Notes: a model not told the origin generated them from the sequence alone. A stretch of 64,000 nucleotides of DNA from Hyphomicrobium denitrificans 1NES1 (GCF_000230975.2 NC_021172.1:930001-994000), one strand, 5' to 3'. Shown: positions 43,622 through 51,690, counted from the stretch's first letter. A program made the numbers and translations.

Positions 43622-44134
43622 TCAGTTCTCCTCGCGCGTCCAGATCGGATCGGCCCGGCCGACAATGGTGGTGAGTGGCAGTGGCCCGAAATACCGACCG
43701 TCGAGGGAGTCGGCCGGCACAGTGTTCATGACGAAGACTTCGCCAGACGTGAGCGCGCGGCAGCCCTGCCAGTCGGGCAGAGCGCGGCCGAAGCGATCGC
43801 GTTCGAGTGCCTCGCCCACGGTGATGCCATCCACGGTGATGGCTCGCCCGGTGCGGCAGACGGTTTGGCCGGGAAGCGCGAGGACGTGCTTCACCAGCGG
43901 CACGCCGAGCGGCAAGTAATGGCGCGACGCGAAGAATTGCGCGAGTGATTGGGGCGGCGTGACTACGACGAGTTCGCCGACATGGAGCGGAAGCGCGCGC
44001 CGCAAGGCGTAGAGCCCGATCGGCACGCTGGAGCTGGCGTTCCACAGCAGCTTCGGCGCGGGATGAAAGACGCTCGTCAGCCCCACGAACAGCACCACGG
44101 CGCAGGTAGTGATGGCGAAGCCGAAGCGCGTCAT
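43622..44134 (-). CDS. traF: S26-family conjugal peptidase TraF
   Basis: 170 residues from ATG 44134, overlapping the DUF2840 stop by 4 nt. One N-terminal transmembrane segment, nucleophile Ser36 in SSSVPIGLY and general base Lys82 in LVKHVLALPGQ, the Ser/Lys dyad of signal-peptidase-like TraF. In IncP systems TraF cyclises the TrbC pilin, so it probably processes the TrbC encoded at 31002. Confidence 0.9.
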   Translation of the reverse strand: MTRFGFAITTCAVVLFVGLTSVFHPAPKLLWNASSSVPIGLYALRRALPLHVGELVVVTPPQSLAQFFASRHYLPLGVPLVKHVLALPGQTVCRTGRAITVDGITVGEALERDRFGRALPDWQGCRALTSGEVFVMNTVPADSLDGRYFGPLPLTTIVGRADPIWTREEN

Positions 44135-44640
44135 GGAGTAAGCCTTCGGCGCAGCAGCCATGCGCGGTGCTGGTCGCGGCTGTAGGGCCGCGGTGGCTCG
44201 CCGGCGACGAGGCGGTTGTGGAGATGGCGCCAATGGTCGGGCGCGGCATCGGCAGCATCGATGTCAAGCGCCTCCACGGCGTCGATCGCCTGCAGCACGC
44301 GCTCGACCTTGGGCCAACCGCTGATCCGCAGCAGAATCTCGCCGCCCGGACGGACGAAGGGCAGCGTCTGATAGGTTTCGCCCCGGTCGATCGCGCGCAC
44401 GATGTCGATGCGCGAGACGATCGTGCCGAAGTCGTTGGACGCCCATCGGACGAATGCGAAGACGCTGCCCGGTGCAAAGCGCAGGATGCGTCGGCGGCGA
44501 TCGAGGATCGTCTCGCCGCAGTCATGGCCGAAGCGGATCCAGTGCTCGATGCGCCCCTCGAGCCAGGTCAGCTCTACGTCGGTGTGCAGCGGTCCGGCGT
44601 CAGGGCGCGGTGCGCGCGCCGTGTTGGGATCGACTCTCAC
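44131..44640 (-). CDS. DUF2840 protein
   Basis: 169 residues with the DUF2840 region (WIRFGHDCGETILDRRRRIL, FAFVRWASNDFGTIVSRIDI). Regular neighbour of traF and parA in Rhizobiales ICEs; function unknown. Overlaps its neighbours on both sides by 4 nt, so it is tightly coupled in the repA-parA-traF transcript. Confidence 0.88.
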   Translation of the reverse strand: MRVDPNTARAPRPDAGPLHTDVELTWLEGRIEHWIRFGHDCGETILDRRRRILRFAPGSVFAFVRWASNDFGTIVSRIDIVRAIDRGETYQTLPFVRPGGEILLRISGWPKVERVLQAIDAVEALDIDAADAAPDHWRHLHNRLVAGEPPRPYSRDQHRAWLLRRRLTP

Positions 44641-44891
44641 GGACGATCTCCATCGGTGTCGGGATATTCGCGCGCGAGCAGGTCGCGCAGCATGTCGGCG
44701 ACGGTGATGCCGCGCTGGAAGGCGGCGATCTTGATGCGTCCGCGGAGCGCCGGCGTGATGTCGACAGTGAGGCGGGCGGTGTAAAGGTCTGCGGCGATGC
44801 TGGCCGACGAGGATGGATCGGGGCTCCTGATCCAGCTCTCGGCATCGCGCGGCCGCGCTGCGAAGCCGCTGTTACGGTCGCGCGCGGTCAT
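44637..44891 (-). CDS. Ribbon-helix-helix partition partner of ParA
   Basis: 84 residues. Disordered N terminus, then ARLTVDITPALRGRIKIAAF and GITVADMLRDLLAREYP, a ribbon-helix-helix fold. Overlaps the parA stop by 4 nt. Such small RHH proteins serve as the centromere-binding partner (ParB-like) of short plasmid ParA proteins. Confidence 0.82.
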   Translation of the reverse strand: MTARDRNSGFAARPRDAESWIRSPDPSSSASIAADLYTARLTVDITPALRGRIKIAAFQRGITVADMLRDLLAREYPDTDGDRP

Positions 44892-45526
44892 GGCGCAAGC
44901 CTCTCGATTTCCGACGCCAGTGTTGCGATCTCGCGTGTGGCGAGGCTGCCGTCGTCGCGTTCGAACACGAGCTGACCGGTCTGCGCCGCCTCGGCGAAGA
45001 TGATGCGCTGGCCGATCCGCGCCGCGAGCGCCGGCGGATCGTGTTCGGCCAGGCTCTCAGCCGTTTCGCGGGCGATGACGGTACGCGCCGGACAGCGGTT
45101 GAGGACAAAGCGCGCGCGGAGTGCCGGGCGGAAGACCCGCGCTTCGGCGATCAGCGCCAGCATCTCGGCGGACGCCCAGCCGTCGAATGGTGACGGCAGC
45201 GCCGGAATCAGCGCGAGATCGGCGGCGAGGAGCGCCGAGCGCAGCGAGGCGGCGACGCGCGGTGGGCCGTCGATGACAACGTGATCGGAATGTCGGGCGA
45301 GCTCGGGCGCCTCGCGATGCAGCGTGTCGCGCGCCAGGCCGATGACGCCGAACAGGCGGTCGAAACAGCGGCGCGCACGCTGCTCGGACCAATCGAGGGC
45401 CGAGCCTTGCGGATCGGCGTCGATGAGCGTGATCCGCTTTCCTTGCCGGGCCCATTGGTCGGCGAGATGCAGCGCGAGCGTCGTCTTACCGACGCCGCCT
45501 TTCTGGTTGAGCAGCGCGACGATCAT
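44888..45526 (-). CDS. parA: ParA-family partition ATPase
   Basis: 212 residues from ATG 45526 (overlaps the repA stop by 4 nt). Deviant Walker A NQKGGVGKTTLALHLA, ITLIDADPQGSALDW and VIDGPPRV. Segregates the excised circular form or plasmid state of the element. Lies between repA and its RHH partner. Confidence 0.92.
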   Translation of the reverse strand: MIVALLNQKGGVGKTTLALHLADQWARQGKRITLIDADPQGSALDWSEQRARRCFDRLFGVIGLARDTLHREAPELARHSDHVVIDGPPRVAASLRSALLAADLALIPALPSPFDGWASAEMLALIAEARVFRPALRARFVLNRCPARTVIARETAESLAEHDPPALAARIGQRIIFAEAAQTGQLVFERDDGSLATREIATLASEIERLAP

Positions 45527-46581
45527 CGCCTGCTCCCGTCGGCGGTTTTCCACCGATCGGCGTCGCGTCCAACATCAGAAGAGTTAGATTCTTCTTGGTT
45601 AGAGTCTAAGTTAGGTGGCTCGCAAGTGACGGAATTTCCAGCGGAAAATACCGCCCCGGGTTCCTGATAGCACGCGATGCCGGTTCCTGATGGCACGCGG
45701 TCCTGGGTTCCTGAAGGCACGACGCCATCAACAGGCTGTCCACAAGCGCCTGTGGATAAGGTGCCCGGGGCGAAGACCAACAACTCGCGTCCGGTGCGGT
45801 CGCACTCGACGGCGACGCGATAGCCTGGCAGCGGCTGTCGGCGTGCGATATCGCGCAGCTCGAAGGCGAAGCGCTTGAACGGCGAGAGGCTCGCCGACTT
45901 GGCGTAGAGATGCCGGAGGTCGAACCGCCAACCTGCGCGCTGTCTGCCAGCGTGCTTGCGCACGATGCGATAAAGCCAGCGCTCGAGGCCGCCGGTCAGC
46001 GCGAAATATTCGCGATCGATGGTGAGGACGAGCGCATCGTCGAGGACGGCGCGATAGAACCAGTCGGGCACGATGAGATCGATGCCGTCGGCGTGTCCGT
46101 GCGCGTCGGCGCGTTCGGTCCATTCGTTGATCCAGGAGAAGCGGTGCATGCGCCGCTCGCTGGTCTGGCGCAGCGTGGTGGCGACAGTGGTGGATTGCAG
46201 GCGGTCGAGCGCCGCTTTGAGCCGATGGTAGTCGCGTGCGCTGACACCGCGGCCGATGAAGGTGAGAATCTCGTAGGGCGTGGCGGCCATGAGGCGCGAA
46301 GTGCGCAGACCGGCGTCGCGTGCCTCGACGATCTGGCTGGCGGCCCAGATCAGAACGTCTGCATCCCAGATGGTGGCCATGCCGTGCTCGGGCACGGCTT
46401 CGACGCGGATGGCGATGTCGTTCATCCGATAATCGATTGGCGTGATGCGATGCGTCTTGGCGAGCGAGAAGAATGGATATGCCATGAGGTCTTGCGCGTC
46501 GCGTGGCGCGAGATTGCCCGGTAGGGCTCGAAACAATTCGAGCTGCTCGCGCTCTGATCGAGTGAGGTGCCGCCGCGACAT
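45523..46581 (-). CDS. repA: Plasmid-type replication initiator protein RepA
   Basis: 352 residues of the replication initiator protein A family: LFRALPGNLAPRDAQDLMAY, ATIWDADVLIWAASQI and WRFDLRHLYAKS. Two winged-helix regions are expected for iteron binding. The last 80 residues are low in conservation and encoded over three 16-bp direct repeats (45659-45721). A replication gene in an ICE implies autonomous replication of the excised circle. Confidence 0.9.
   Translation of the reverse strand: MSRRHLTRSEREQLELFRALPGNLAPRDAQDLMAYPFFSLAKTHRITPIDYRMNDIAIRVEAVPEHGMATIWDADVLIWAASQIVEARDAGLRTSRLMAATPYEILTFIGRGVSARDYHRLKAALDRLQSTTVATTLRQTSERRMHRFSWINEWTERADAHGHADGIDLIVPDWFYRAVLDDALVLTIDREYFALTGGLERWLYRIVRKHAGRQRAGWRFDLRHLYAKSASLSPFKRFAFELRDIARRQPLPGYRVAVECDRTGRELLVFAPGTLSTGACGQPVDGVVPSGTQDRVPSGTGIACYQEPGAVFSAGNSVTCEPPNLDSNQEESNSSDVGRDADRWKTADGSRR
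45659..45721. repeat. Three iteron-like direct repeats inside the 3' end of repA
   Basis: GGTTCCTGATAGCACG, GGTTCCTGATGGCACG and GGTTCCTGAAGGCACG starting at 45659, 45682 and 45706 (23 and 24 bp apart, about two helical turns). They encode the repeated YQEPG/VPSGT stretches of RepA. Candidate RepA-binding iterons of the replication origin. Confidence 0.6.
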
Positions 46582-46589
46582 GAGTTCTG

Positions 46590-46874
46590 TCAGCGGCGTG
46601 GATGGCGGGCTTGCTCGAGTTCGGCCGGCGTATGGCGCCGCGCCGGCAGCACGACGACCTTGCCGGGGTCGGACGTCGACGCTTTGGCGGCGGATTGGAC
46701 CCAGCTCTGCAGATCGTCGACCGCGTAGACGACGCGGCCGCCGAGCTTCGAATAGCGCGGCCCGGTGCCGTAGATGCGGTGCTTCTCAAGCGTGCGGATG
46801 GAAAGGCCGACGAAGCGCGCGGCCTCGGGCGTGCGCAAGTAGCGCGGTGGCAGGCCGGCGAGATTGGTGGACAA
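46590..46874 (-). CDS. Excisionase-like HTH protein (RdfS-type)
   Basis: 94 residues from a TTG with GGAGG 6 nt upstream. MerR/AlpA-like winged HTH: RYLRTPEAARFVGLSIRTLE and GTGPRYSKLGGRVVYAVDDL. In ICEMlSymR7A the equivalent small HTH protein RdfS is the recombination directionality factor, encoded upstream of the traF-relaxase block as here. Inferred to promote excision and possibly activate the downstream transfer transcript. Confidence 0.8.
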   Translation of the reverse strand: MSTNLAGLPPRYLRTPEAARFVGLSIRTLEKHRIYGTGPRYSKLGGRVVYAVDDLQSWVQSAAKASTSDPGKVVVLPARRHTPAELEQARHPRR

Positions 46875-46883
46875 GGGATACCT

Positions 46884-46934
46884 CCGTGATCCTGTTGAGG
46901 GCTGCCGAGTGACAGCGGCTGTCTCGGATCACGG
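46884..46934 (-). promoter_or_regulatory. Stem-loop leader at the ribosome site of the excisionase-like gene
   Basis: Perfect 9-bp inverted repeat CCGTGATCC/GGATCACGG enclosing 33 nt with an inner dyad. On the transcript the 3' arm merges into the GGAGG ribosome site (GGATCACGGAGG), so the stem could hide it. Confidence 0.55.
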
Positions 46935-47006
46935 TGGCGGACGGCGTGCGCCCAGGGGGATGGCGAAGTCGTGGGGTAGCGAGATCGCCACCCCTGCCGA
47001 GAGCGG

Positions 47007-47778
47007 CTAGGTTCGGCCTCGGAATGGATAAAGCAGCAAGCGACGGTAGCCGCCCTGCATCAACGAGAAGCCGAGGCGCGCCAGGCGCACGGTCCGATCG
47101 CGAATGTCGTGGGTTTTCCAGCCGCGATCCGGCATTCGACTGCTACCGAAGAGCGCCTCGGCGATGTCTCGGTAACTTGCCTTGTCGAGCCGGCCGTCGA
47201 GCGCGCGCAGCGCGAGCACGAGGCGTTCGCGGCGCGCGGCGGGCAATTCTGCCGGGTTTCGGCCTAAGGCGCGTCCGGTCAAACCATGCCACAGGCGGAT
47301 CGCCGCTGCGGCGCGCACCTCGAAGAGCTCGTCAAGCGGCAGAACAACGCAAGGGGTGTGCTCGCCGTGCGCTTCGAGGATGTGCAGTCGGAACACGGTG
47401 CCGCGCCGTTGGATCAGCCGCGTGGGCCCGTCCTCGGCAAGCGCCGGGTCGAGTGAGACGGCGTTACGTTTGCGGTCTGAACCTGCGAGACCAAGCGGGA
47501 GAGAACTTATCGGGATTACGCTCGGCAGGCTCGCCACCGTCCAGAGGGGATGAAGAACTTGGCTGGCTTCGCCCGTCGTGAAATCGCACCCCCCAGCGCT
47601 CGGCGAAGCGATCGAGCTCGATAGCGGCAAGGGACCGGTGTTCGCTCGCTCTCTCGAGCCTCTTCCAGTCGCGCTCGAAGTCGAGGTTTCGGTTTAGGAA
47701 CTGCCATGCGAAACCGGGCGCGTCCAAGGACCGCAGGTCGTCATAAGCTGCCCGTGAACGCCATTCGGCACGAGGCAT
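47007..47778 (-). CDS. fseA: FseA-like excision activator, DUF6499 + DUF2285 joined by a +1 frameshift
   Basis: Two overlapping frames. 47778-47464 (104 codons) starts MPRAEWRSRAAYDDLRSLDA, the DUF6499 domain, and would end in non-conserved sequence. The frame running to 47007 has no start of its own but encodes DUF2285 (VLHPLWTVASLPSVIP, HDIRDRTVRLARLGFSLMQ, GGYRRLLLYPF). One +1 step at the G6 run (47594-47589 on the minus strand, codons TGG GGG GTG) joins them as ...ERWG-CDFTTG.... In ICEMlSymR7A exactly such a split pair yields FseA by low-frequency +1 ribosomal frameshifting; FseA activates excision. A simple mutation or sequencing error remains possible. Confidence 0.75.
47589..47594 (-). 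other. Candidate +1 ribosomal frameshift site
   Basis: Run of six G on the coding strand, read TGG GGG GTG in the 0 frame. After GGG the glycyl tRNA can slip to the next GGG; then TGC GAT opens the DUF2285 frame. Confidence 0.55.
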
Positions 47779-47899
47779 AAGCGATCACTCCTCCGATCGA
47801 CACGCTCCCCGGCGTCTCTCGGAAGATTCGGTTGAGAGAAGCGAAATCGCTACCGTCCAGACCCGCAACGGGCGTTGCCGCCGCGGCAAGGAACCAAAT

Positions 47900-48193
47900 T
47901 CAGTGGGGAGCGCCACCGCGCAGGAGATGGCGGTAGCCGTGCTCCGTCATCCAGCGGGCCCGCGCCAGGTGGGTTTCCCAGGCGCGCCGCGCCCTGGCCG
48001 GCTCGGATGCTGGATCGATGTGCAACACCAGCTTCGCGACTTCCTGCCAGTCGGCGCCATCCTCGGCGGCGTCCAACAGGCGCAGATAGGTGACGAGGTG
48101 CTGCTCGTCATAGCCCGTAAGGATGCCATCGGTTGGCGCCGCGTCTGCGACAAGGGGATCGAGCGGTGGCGTATGCATCAAGCGCGAATCCAT
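47900..48193 (-). CDS. QseM-like DUF2285 antiactivator
   Basis: 97 residues: GYDEQHLVTYLRLLDAAEDG, ADWQEVAKLVLHIDP, RARRAWETHLARARWMTEHG, YRHLLRGG: a single DUF2285 helix-turn-helix domain. In ICEMlSymR7A QseM is a lone DUF2285 protein that binds both TraR and FseA and blocks transfer. Location between the FseA-like gene and a QseC-like regulator supports the match. The ATG at 48193 is used; 48178 is possible. No strong ribosome site is seen. Confidence 0.72.
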   Translation of the reverse strand: MDSRLMHTPPLDPLVADAAPTDGILTGYDEQHLVTYLRLLDAAEDGADWQEVAKLVLHIDPASEPARARRAWETHLARARWMTEHGYRHLLRGGAPH

Positions 48194-48235
48194 CAAGGTC
48201 GGTCGGTGTCCATGCTCCGCGAGCGTAGCAGCGTT

Positions 48236-48508
48236 TCAGATTCGAACGCGTGATGCTCGCCGCGCAGGAGCGGCGGGCGGCTCGTTGAGGAGCATGACAC
48301 CGCGACCCCGGTCGGATTCGACGAACAGGACGCCCGCGCCTTCCAGCGCGCGGCGGACCTGATCGCGCGTGCCCTCGTGCACCGGGAGGCCGCGTTCGGA
48401 CTCCAGGCGCTTAAGCGCGGTCAGCGCCACGAGGGCTTTCTCGGCGAGCATTTCCTGCTTCCAATTCAGCAAGGCTCGCGCCGCCCGAACTTGTCGGCCG
48501 GTGATCAT
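48236..48508 (-). CDS. XRE-like HTH regulator (QseC-like)
   Basis: 90 residues: ITGRQVRAARALLNWKQEML, AEKALVALTALKRLESERG, an XRE/Cro-type HTH with a short C-terminal extension that ends in a beta-like GVLFVESDRGRGVMLL. Resembles QseC, the regulator that controls qseM in R7A-type elements. A palindrome with a TATAAT core lies 43 bp upstream (48551-48565), fitting autoregulation. In contrast to what I recall for R7A, both genes here are on one strand. Confidence 0.75.
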   Translation of the reverse strand: MITGRQVRAARALLNWKQEMLAEKALVALTALKRLESERGLPVHEGTRDQVRRALEGAGVLFVESDRGRGVMLLNEPPAAPARRASRVRI

Positions 48509-48550
48509 CCATGATCACCTCCGACAGACGATCTGCGCAAACCAGGAAAA

Positions 48551-48565
48551 CGACTATAATAGTCG
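48551..48565. promoter_or_regulatory. Palindromic operator overlapping a promoter upstream of the QseC-like gene
   Basis: CGACTATAATAGTCG, perfect 7-1-7 dyad. It contains TATAAT on the + strand and TATTAT/TATAGT on the minus strand, so a protein bound here would cover a -10 box. Confidence 0.6.
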
Positions 48566-48690
48566 CCTTTGCGCGCTTCAACGCCGTCTTTGGCCCGAAT
48601 CGGGCGGCAAGTAGGGTCGTTTGGGCGCCGCCGGGCGGTCGCCGATTCGCGCCACCGGGGAGCGAAGCGCTAAGGCGCACCGAGGGGGCG

Positions 48691-49059
48691 TTAGCGTTCG
48701 CGGATGTGCGCTGCAATCGCGCGAATGACGGTCTCATAAGGCGCCGGCTTGAGAATAACGACGATGTCTGGGTGTAACCTTTGGAGATCCGGGGGGAGGC
48801 CCAGTCCTGTGAATATCACCAGTGGGACTGACTTGTCGCAGAGCGCGCGGGCGACCGGAGTGATCGGACCGTCTAGCAGGTTGGCGTCGAGAATGGCTCC
48901 GTCGGGAAGCTCAAGGATAAGCGCGAGGGCCGCCGTGGTGGTCTGTGCTGGGCCGAGTGCAACGCCGTCGCAACCGATGATCGCGTCGACGAGTCCAGCG
49001 GCAATCCATTCATTGTCCTCGGCGACGAGGATTCGCTTTCCGCTCAGCATGGCCGTCAT
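48691..49059 (-). CDS. Stand-alone response-regulator receiver protein
   Basis: 122 residues, a complete receiver domain and nothing else: acidic Glu14-Asp15 (VAEDNE), phospho-acceptor Asp58 (ILDANLLDG), Thr84 (FTG) and Lys104 (LKPAPY). No output domain and no histidine kinase nearby. Start at 49059; ATG 49050 is possible. Single-domain receivers act by protein binding or in phosphorelays; partners may be chromosomal. Confidence 0.88.
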   Translation of the reverse strand: MTAMLSGKRILVAEDNEWIAAGLVDAIIGCDGVALGPAQTTTAALALILELPDGAILDANLLDGPITPVARALCDKSVPLVIFTGLGLPPDLQRLHPDIVVILKPAPYETVIRAIAAHIRER

Positions 49060-49094
49060 CTCGTGGAAGGCAGGCTCTGAAATTGCTTGGCTAC

Positions 49095-49128
49095 GCGAAA
49101 GCCCCGCCCGGTGGAGCCGGGCGGGGCA
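49095..49128 (-). terminator. Rho-independent terminator after the DUF736 gene
   Basis: 11-bp GC stem GCCCCGCCCGG/CCGGGCGGGGC with a 4-5 nt loop, followed on the minus strand by TTTCG, 15 bp after the DUF736 stop. Confidence 0.7.
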
Positions 49129-49142
49129 TTGGCGGAACGGCC

Positions 49143-49463
49143 TCAGTCGTTGTTCTTGCGCGGACGGGACCAGATCAGGGTGTAGCCTTCGCCGTCCTCG
49201 TCATCGAACAGGTTCGCGTAGATCGGCGCGTTGAACGAGGGATCATCGAGCTTGAGTGAGAGGTAGTCGCGGCCCTCTTCGGAGCGCTTCGACCAGGCGG
49301 CCCCGATCTCGGCCCGGCCCACGTAGACGCGGTGGCTCGGAGCGTTGTCGTTGGAGCGGTTGGTCTCGGCGACGATGCGGACGCCCTTGGCCTGCACGCT
49401 CAGGGTGACGATCTCGCCCTGGAAGTCGCTGCCGACCTTCTTGAAGGAACCGATGTTGGCCAT
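49143..49463 (-). CDS. DUF736 protein
   Basis: 106 residues from ATG 49463 (MANIGSFKKVGSDFQGEIVT), with KRSEEGRDYLSLKLDDPSFN and IYANLFDDEDGEGYTLIWSR. DUF736 proteins are hallmark small acidic proteins of Rhizobiales plasmids and ICEs; function unknown. Own transcription unit: structured leader element upstream (49578-49646), terminator downstream. Confidence 0.92.
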   Translation of the reverse strand: MANIGSFKKVGSDFQGEIVTLSVQAKGVRIVAETNRSNDNAPSHRVYVGRAEIGAAWSKRSEEGRDYLSLKLDDPSFNAPIYANLFDDEDGEGYTLIWSRPRKNND

Positions 49464-49577
49464 GTCATTTCTCCTTGGCTGTTTCGAGCCCGCGACCACC
49501 GCGGCCTCGATGGCGATCGACAGGCCGAGGACGATCGACGACGCACCCGCTCGCGGGCCGGAGCGCAGCGGAGGATG

Positions 49578-49646
49578 TCGGCGGTGAGACTTTCTTGTTT
49601 CGCGAGGAATGGGCTTTAGCCCAGGGGAAGAAAGTCGATCCGCCGA
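49578..49646 (-). ncRNA. Candidate structured leader RNA of the DUF736 gene
   Basis: Outer stem TCGGCGG/CCGCCGA, 3-nt internal loop, inner stem GACTTTCTT/AAGAAAGTC, and a terminal region with a short hairpin GGGCTTTAGCCC and the unpaired TCGCGA. Same architecture, different stem sequence, at 51691-51764. The element lies 115 bp before the DUF736 start. Confidence 0.55.
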
Positions 49647-50007
49647 CGTTGCGGCTCAGGCGATCGAGGCGCAGCCGCTCTTCGGCCAGATCAGGCCATC
49701 AAGAGGCCAGGTGCGTCCGTGCGCTGAACAGCATCCTCAGGAGAAGACGTGGCGGATGTCGGTTGTCCCGCACAAGATGTCGGACGGTTCAGGCGTAGAG
49801 AAAGAAACCGTGGCGCAGGAAAAGGCGGGATTGCTATTCGCGGAACAGCCGCTCAGCAACGCTCCGGACAGCGATTCACTGGTGGGCGATCGATCGCGAC
49901 TGCATAGAGGGAAGCGCCTCTCCGAAGTGAGTCGCTGCATCGGGAACTCAGCACATGATCTGTCAGCGCCTGATCACCAAGGGATCGGTTGCCGAGACGG
50001 CGAAGGT
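49647..50007. other. Non-coding stretch upstream of DUF736
   Basis: 360 bp between the leader element and the end of the next gene. A 149-codon plus-strand frame crosses it but has no recognisable domain or ribosome site. It should contain the DUF736 promoter; none is evident. Confidence 0.4.
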
Positions 50008-50490
50008 CTAACCCTGTCGCGTCGCGCCAGTGAGAAGTGGCTGAGGCTCGTTCTGTGATGCCCCGCCCGGTCGCAACGGAAGGGGCTCCGCGAACACTGT
50101 CATCCGCGCCCAAGCCGTGCCGCCGATGAAGAGCGCCCCAATCCAGGCGAACACCTCGCGCCAGACAAGCGAGGGCACGCCGATCTGCGAGAGACCGAGG
50201 ACAGCATGGTAGCCGGCAATCGCGGCGGGAATGGCGAAGGCGGCGGCGATGACGGCGCGAAGCACTGGCGGGCGAACCACGGCGAACGCGATCTGTCCGA
50301 TTGCCAGCGTGACGGCGCCGGTCACGATGCCGACAAGGAATGCGCCCAGGACGCCGGCGCCGCTGTGAAACGCGGCCATACCAGCGGTAAGCCCGATGAA
50401 GAACGGTAGCGCGTAAACAGCAAGCGTGAAGATCAGCCAGCAAAACAGGCCGATCCCGAACATGCTGAGGATGAGTCCGATGACAAGCAT
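50008..50490 (-). CDS. Polytopic membrane protein of the ICE maintenance block
   Basis: 160 residues from ATG 50490, with GGAGG 7 nt upstream. About five transmembrane helices (MLVIGLILSMFGIGLFCWLI, YALPFFIGLTAGMAAF, LGAFLVGIVTGAVTLAIGQI, VIAAAFAIPAAIAGYHAVLG, FAWIGALFIGGTAW). Found regularly between DUF736 and DUF2493 genes in related elements as far as I recall; function unknown. Confidence 0.8.
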   Translation of the reverse strand: MLVIGLILSMFGIGLFCWLIFTLAVYALPFFIGLTAGMAAFHSGAGVLGAFLVGIVTGAVTLAIGQIAFAVVRPPVLRAVIAAAFAIPAAIAGYHAVLGLSQIGVPSLVWREVFAWIGALFIGGTAWARMTVFAEPLPLRPGGASQNEPQPLLTGATRQG

Positions 50491-50631
50491 GGTGGAAGCC
50501 TCCGTGACAAAAGATGTGACGGTCGCGCCTTCCACCACCACCGCGGCGCGGTCCGAATTATAGCCGAGGGCAGCCCATCTTGCGAGAGCGATGCGGCGGG
50601 ATCGGGTTGCCTGTCGTGGGGTGGCGGCGCG

Positions 50632-51570
50632 TCATGCGCCGCCCGCGCCGAATTTCCAGACCGGAATGCCAAGCTTCTTCGCCTTGTCGGCGAGGTTGTC
50701 CTGGATGCCCGTGCCCGGGAAGTGAAGGACGCCGATCGGCAGGATCGCGAGCATCGCGTCGTTGCGCTTGAATGGAGCGGCCTTCGCGTGCTTCGTCCAG
50801 TCGGGCTTGAAGGCGATCTGCGGCACCTTGCGGTTGCTCGCCCATTTGGCTGCGATGAGTTCGGCGCCCTTCGGTGAGCCGCCGTGGAGCAGCACCATGT
50901 CGGGGTGCTTGGCGTGGACCTTGTCGAGCCGATCCCAGATGAGGCGGTGATCGTTGAAGTCGAGCCCGCCGGTGAGCGCGATCTTCGGCCCGGGCGGCAG
51001 CATCACGTCCGTCTCGGCGCGCCGCTTGGCGGCCAGGAAGTCGCGGCTGTCGATCATCGCGGCGGTGAGCGTGCGATGGCTGACCTGCGATCCTGAGCGG
51101 GGACGCCAGGGCGTGGCGGTGTGCGTTTCGAAGCGCTCGGCGGCCTGGTCGCGGAAGAGCTCCATGCAGTTGCGGCGCTCGGCCAGCGTGAGACCCTCGG
51201 TGGTGAGCCGCTCGAGTTCGACGGATTGCACCTCCGAGCCGTTCTGCTCGCGCTGGCTTCGCTGCTGCGCCAGCTCGTTGTCGTCGAGTTCGCGCTCGAT
51301 GCGTTCGACAGCGCGGTGGAAGAGATTGACGGTCGACCAGAGCAAGTCCTCGAGGTCTGGTTCGAGACGGGTGTCGTTCAGGGTCGAGACCAGGGCGTCG
51401 AAGATGTCGGCGATGGCGCCGGCCACCGCGTTGCCTTCGGGAAGCGGCCTCGGATCGGGCTCGTCCTGGAAGGGGCGGTAGCCGTAGAGCTGAAGCTCGT
51501 TGAGGACATGGTCGGTCGGGGATGAGCTGTGCGGCGGTTCGAATTCGGTGTCGTCGTGGTCGGTCGTCAT
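50632..51570 (-). CDS. DUF2493 domain protein
   Basis: 312 residues from ATG 51570. Acidic helical N-terminal half, then a Rossmann-like DUF2493 domain (KIALTGGLDFNDHRLIWDRL, DMVLLHGGSPKGAELIAAKW and GIPVWKFG) related to SLOG nucleotide-binding folds. May bind a nucleotide ligand. Own leader element at 51691-51764. A GC-rich hairpin overlaps its stop codon. Confidence 0.88.
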   Translation of the reverse strand: MTTDHDDTEFEPPHSSSPTDHVLNELQLYGYRPFQDEPDPRPLPEGNAVAGAIADIFDALVSTLNDTRLEPDLEDLLWSTVNLFHRAVERIERELDDNELAQQRSQREQNGSEVQSVELERLTTEGLTLAERRNCMELFRDQAAERFETHTATPWRPRSGSQVSHRTLTAAMIDSRDFLAAKRRAETDVMLPPGPKIALTGGLDFNDHRLIWDRLDKVHAKHPDMVLLHGGSPKGAELIAAKWASNRKVPQIAFKPDWTKHAKAAPFKRNDAMLAILPIGVLHFPGTGIQDNLADKAKKLGIPVWKFGAGGA

Positions 51571-51690
51571 GGTGAGGCCCTTTTTGCCGGATCGGCCGCG
51601 CCCATCGCGGCCTTCGTGGCGATCACCAGACGGCGGGCGGCGCGGCCCAGAACCCGGAGCGCAGCGCAGGGCCGCAGCGTCAGCGGAGGA

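Noticed and set aside
49609..50058. 149-codon plus-strand frame upstream of DUF736
   Set aside because: No domain, no ribosome site, overlaps the candidate leader element and the end of the membrane-protein gene.
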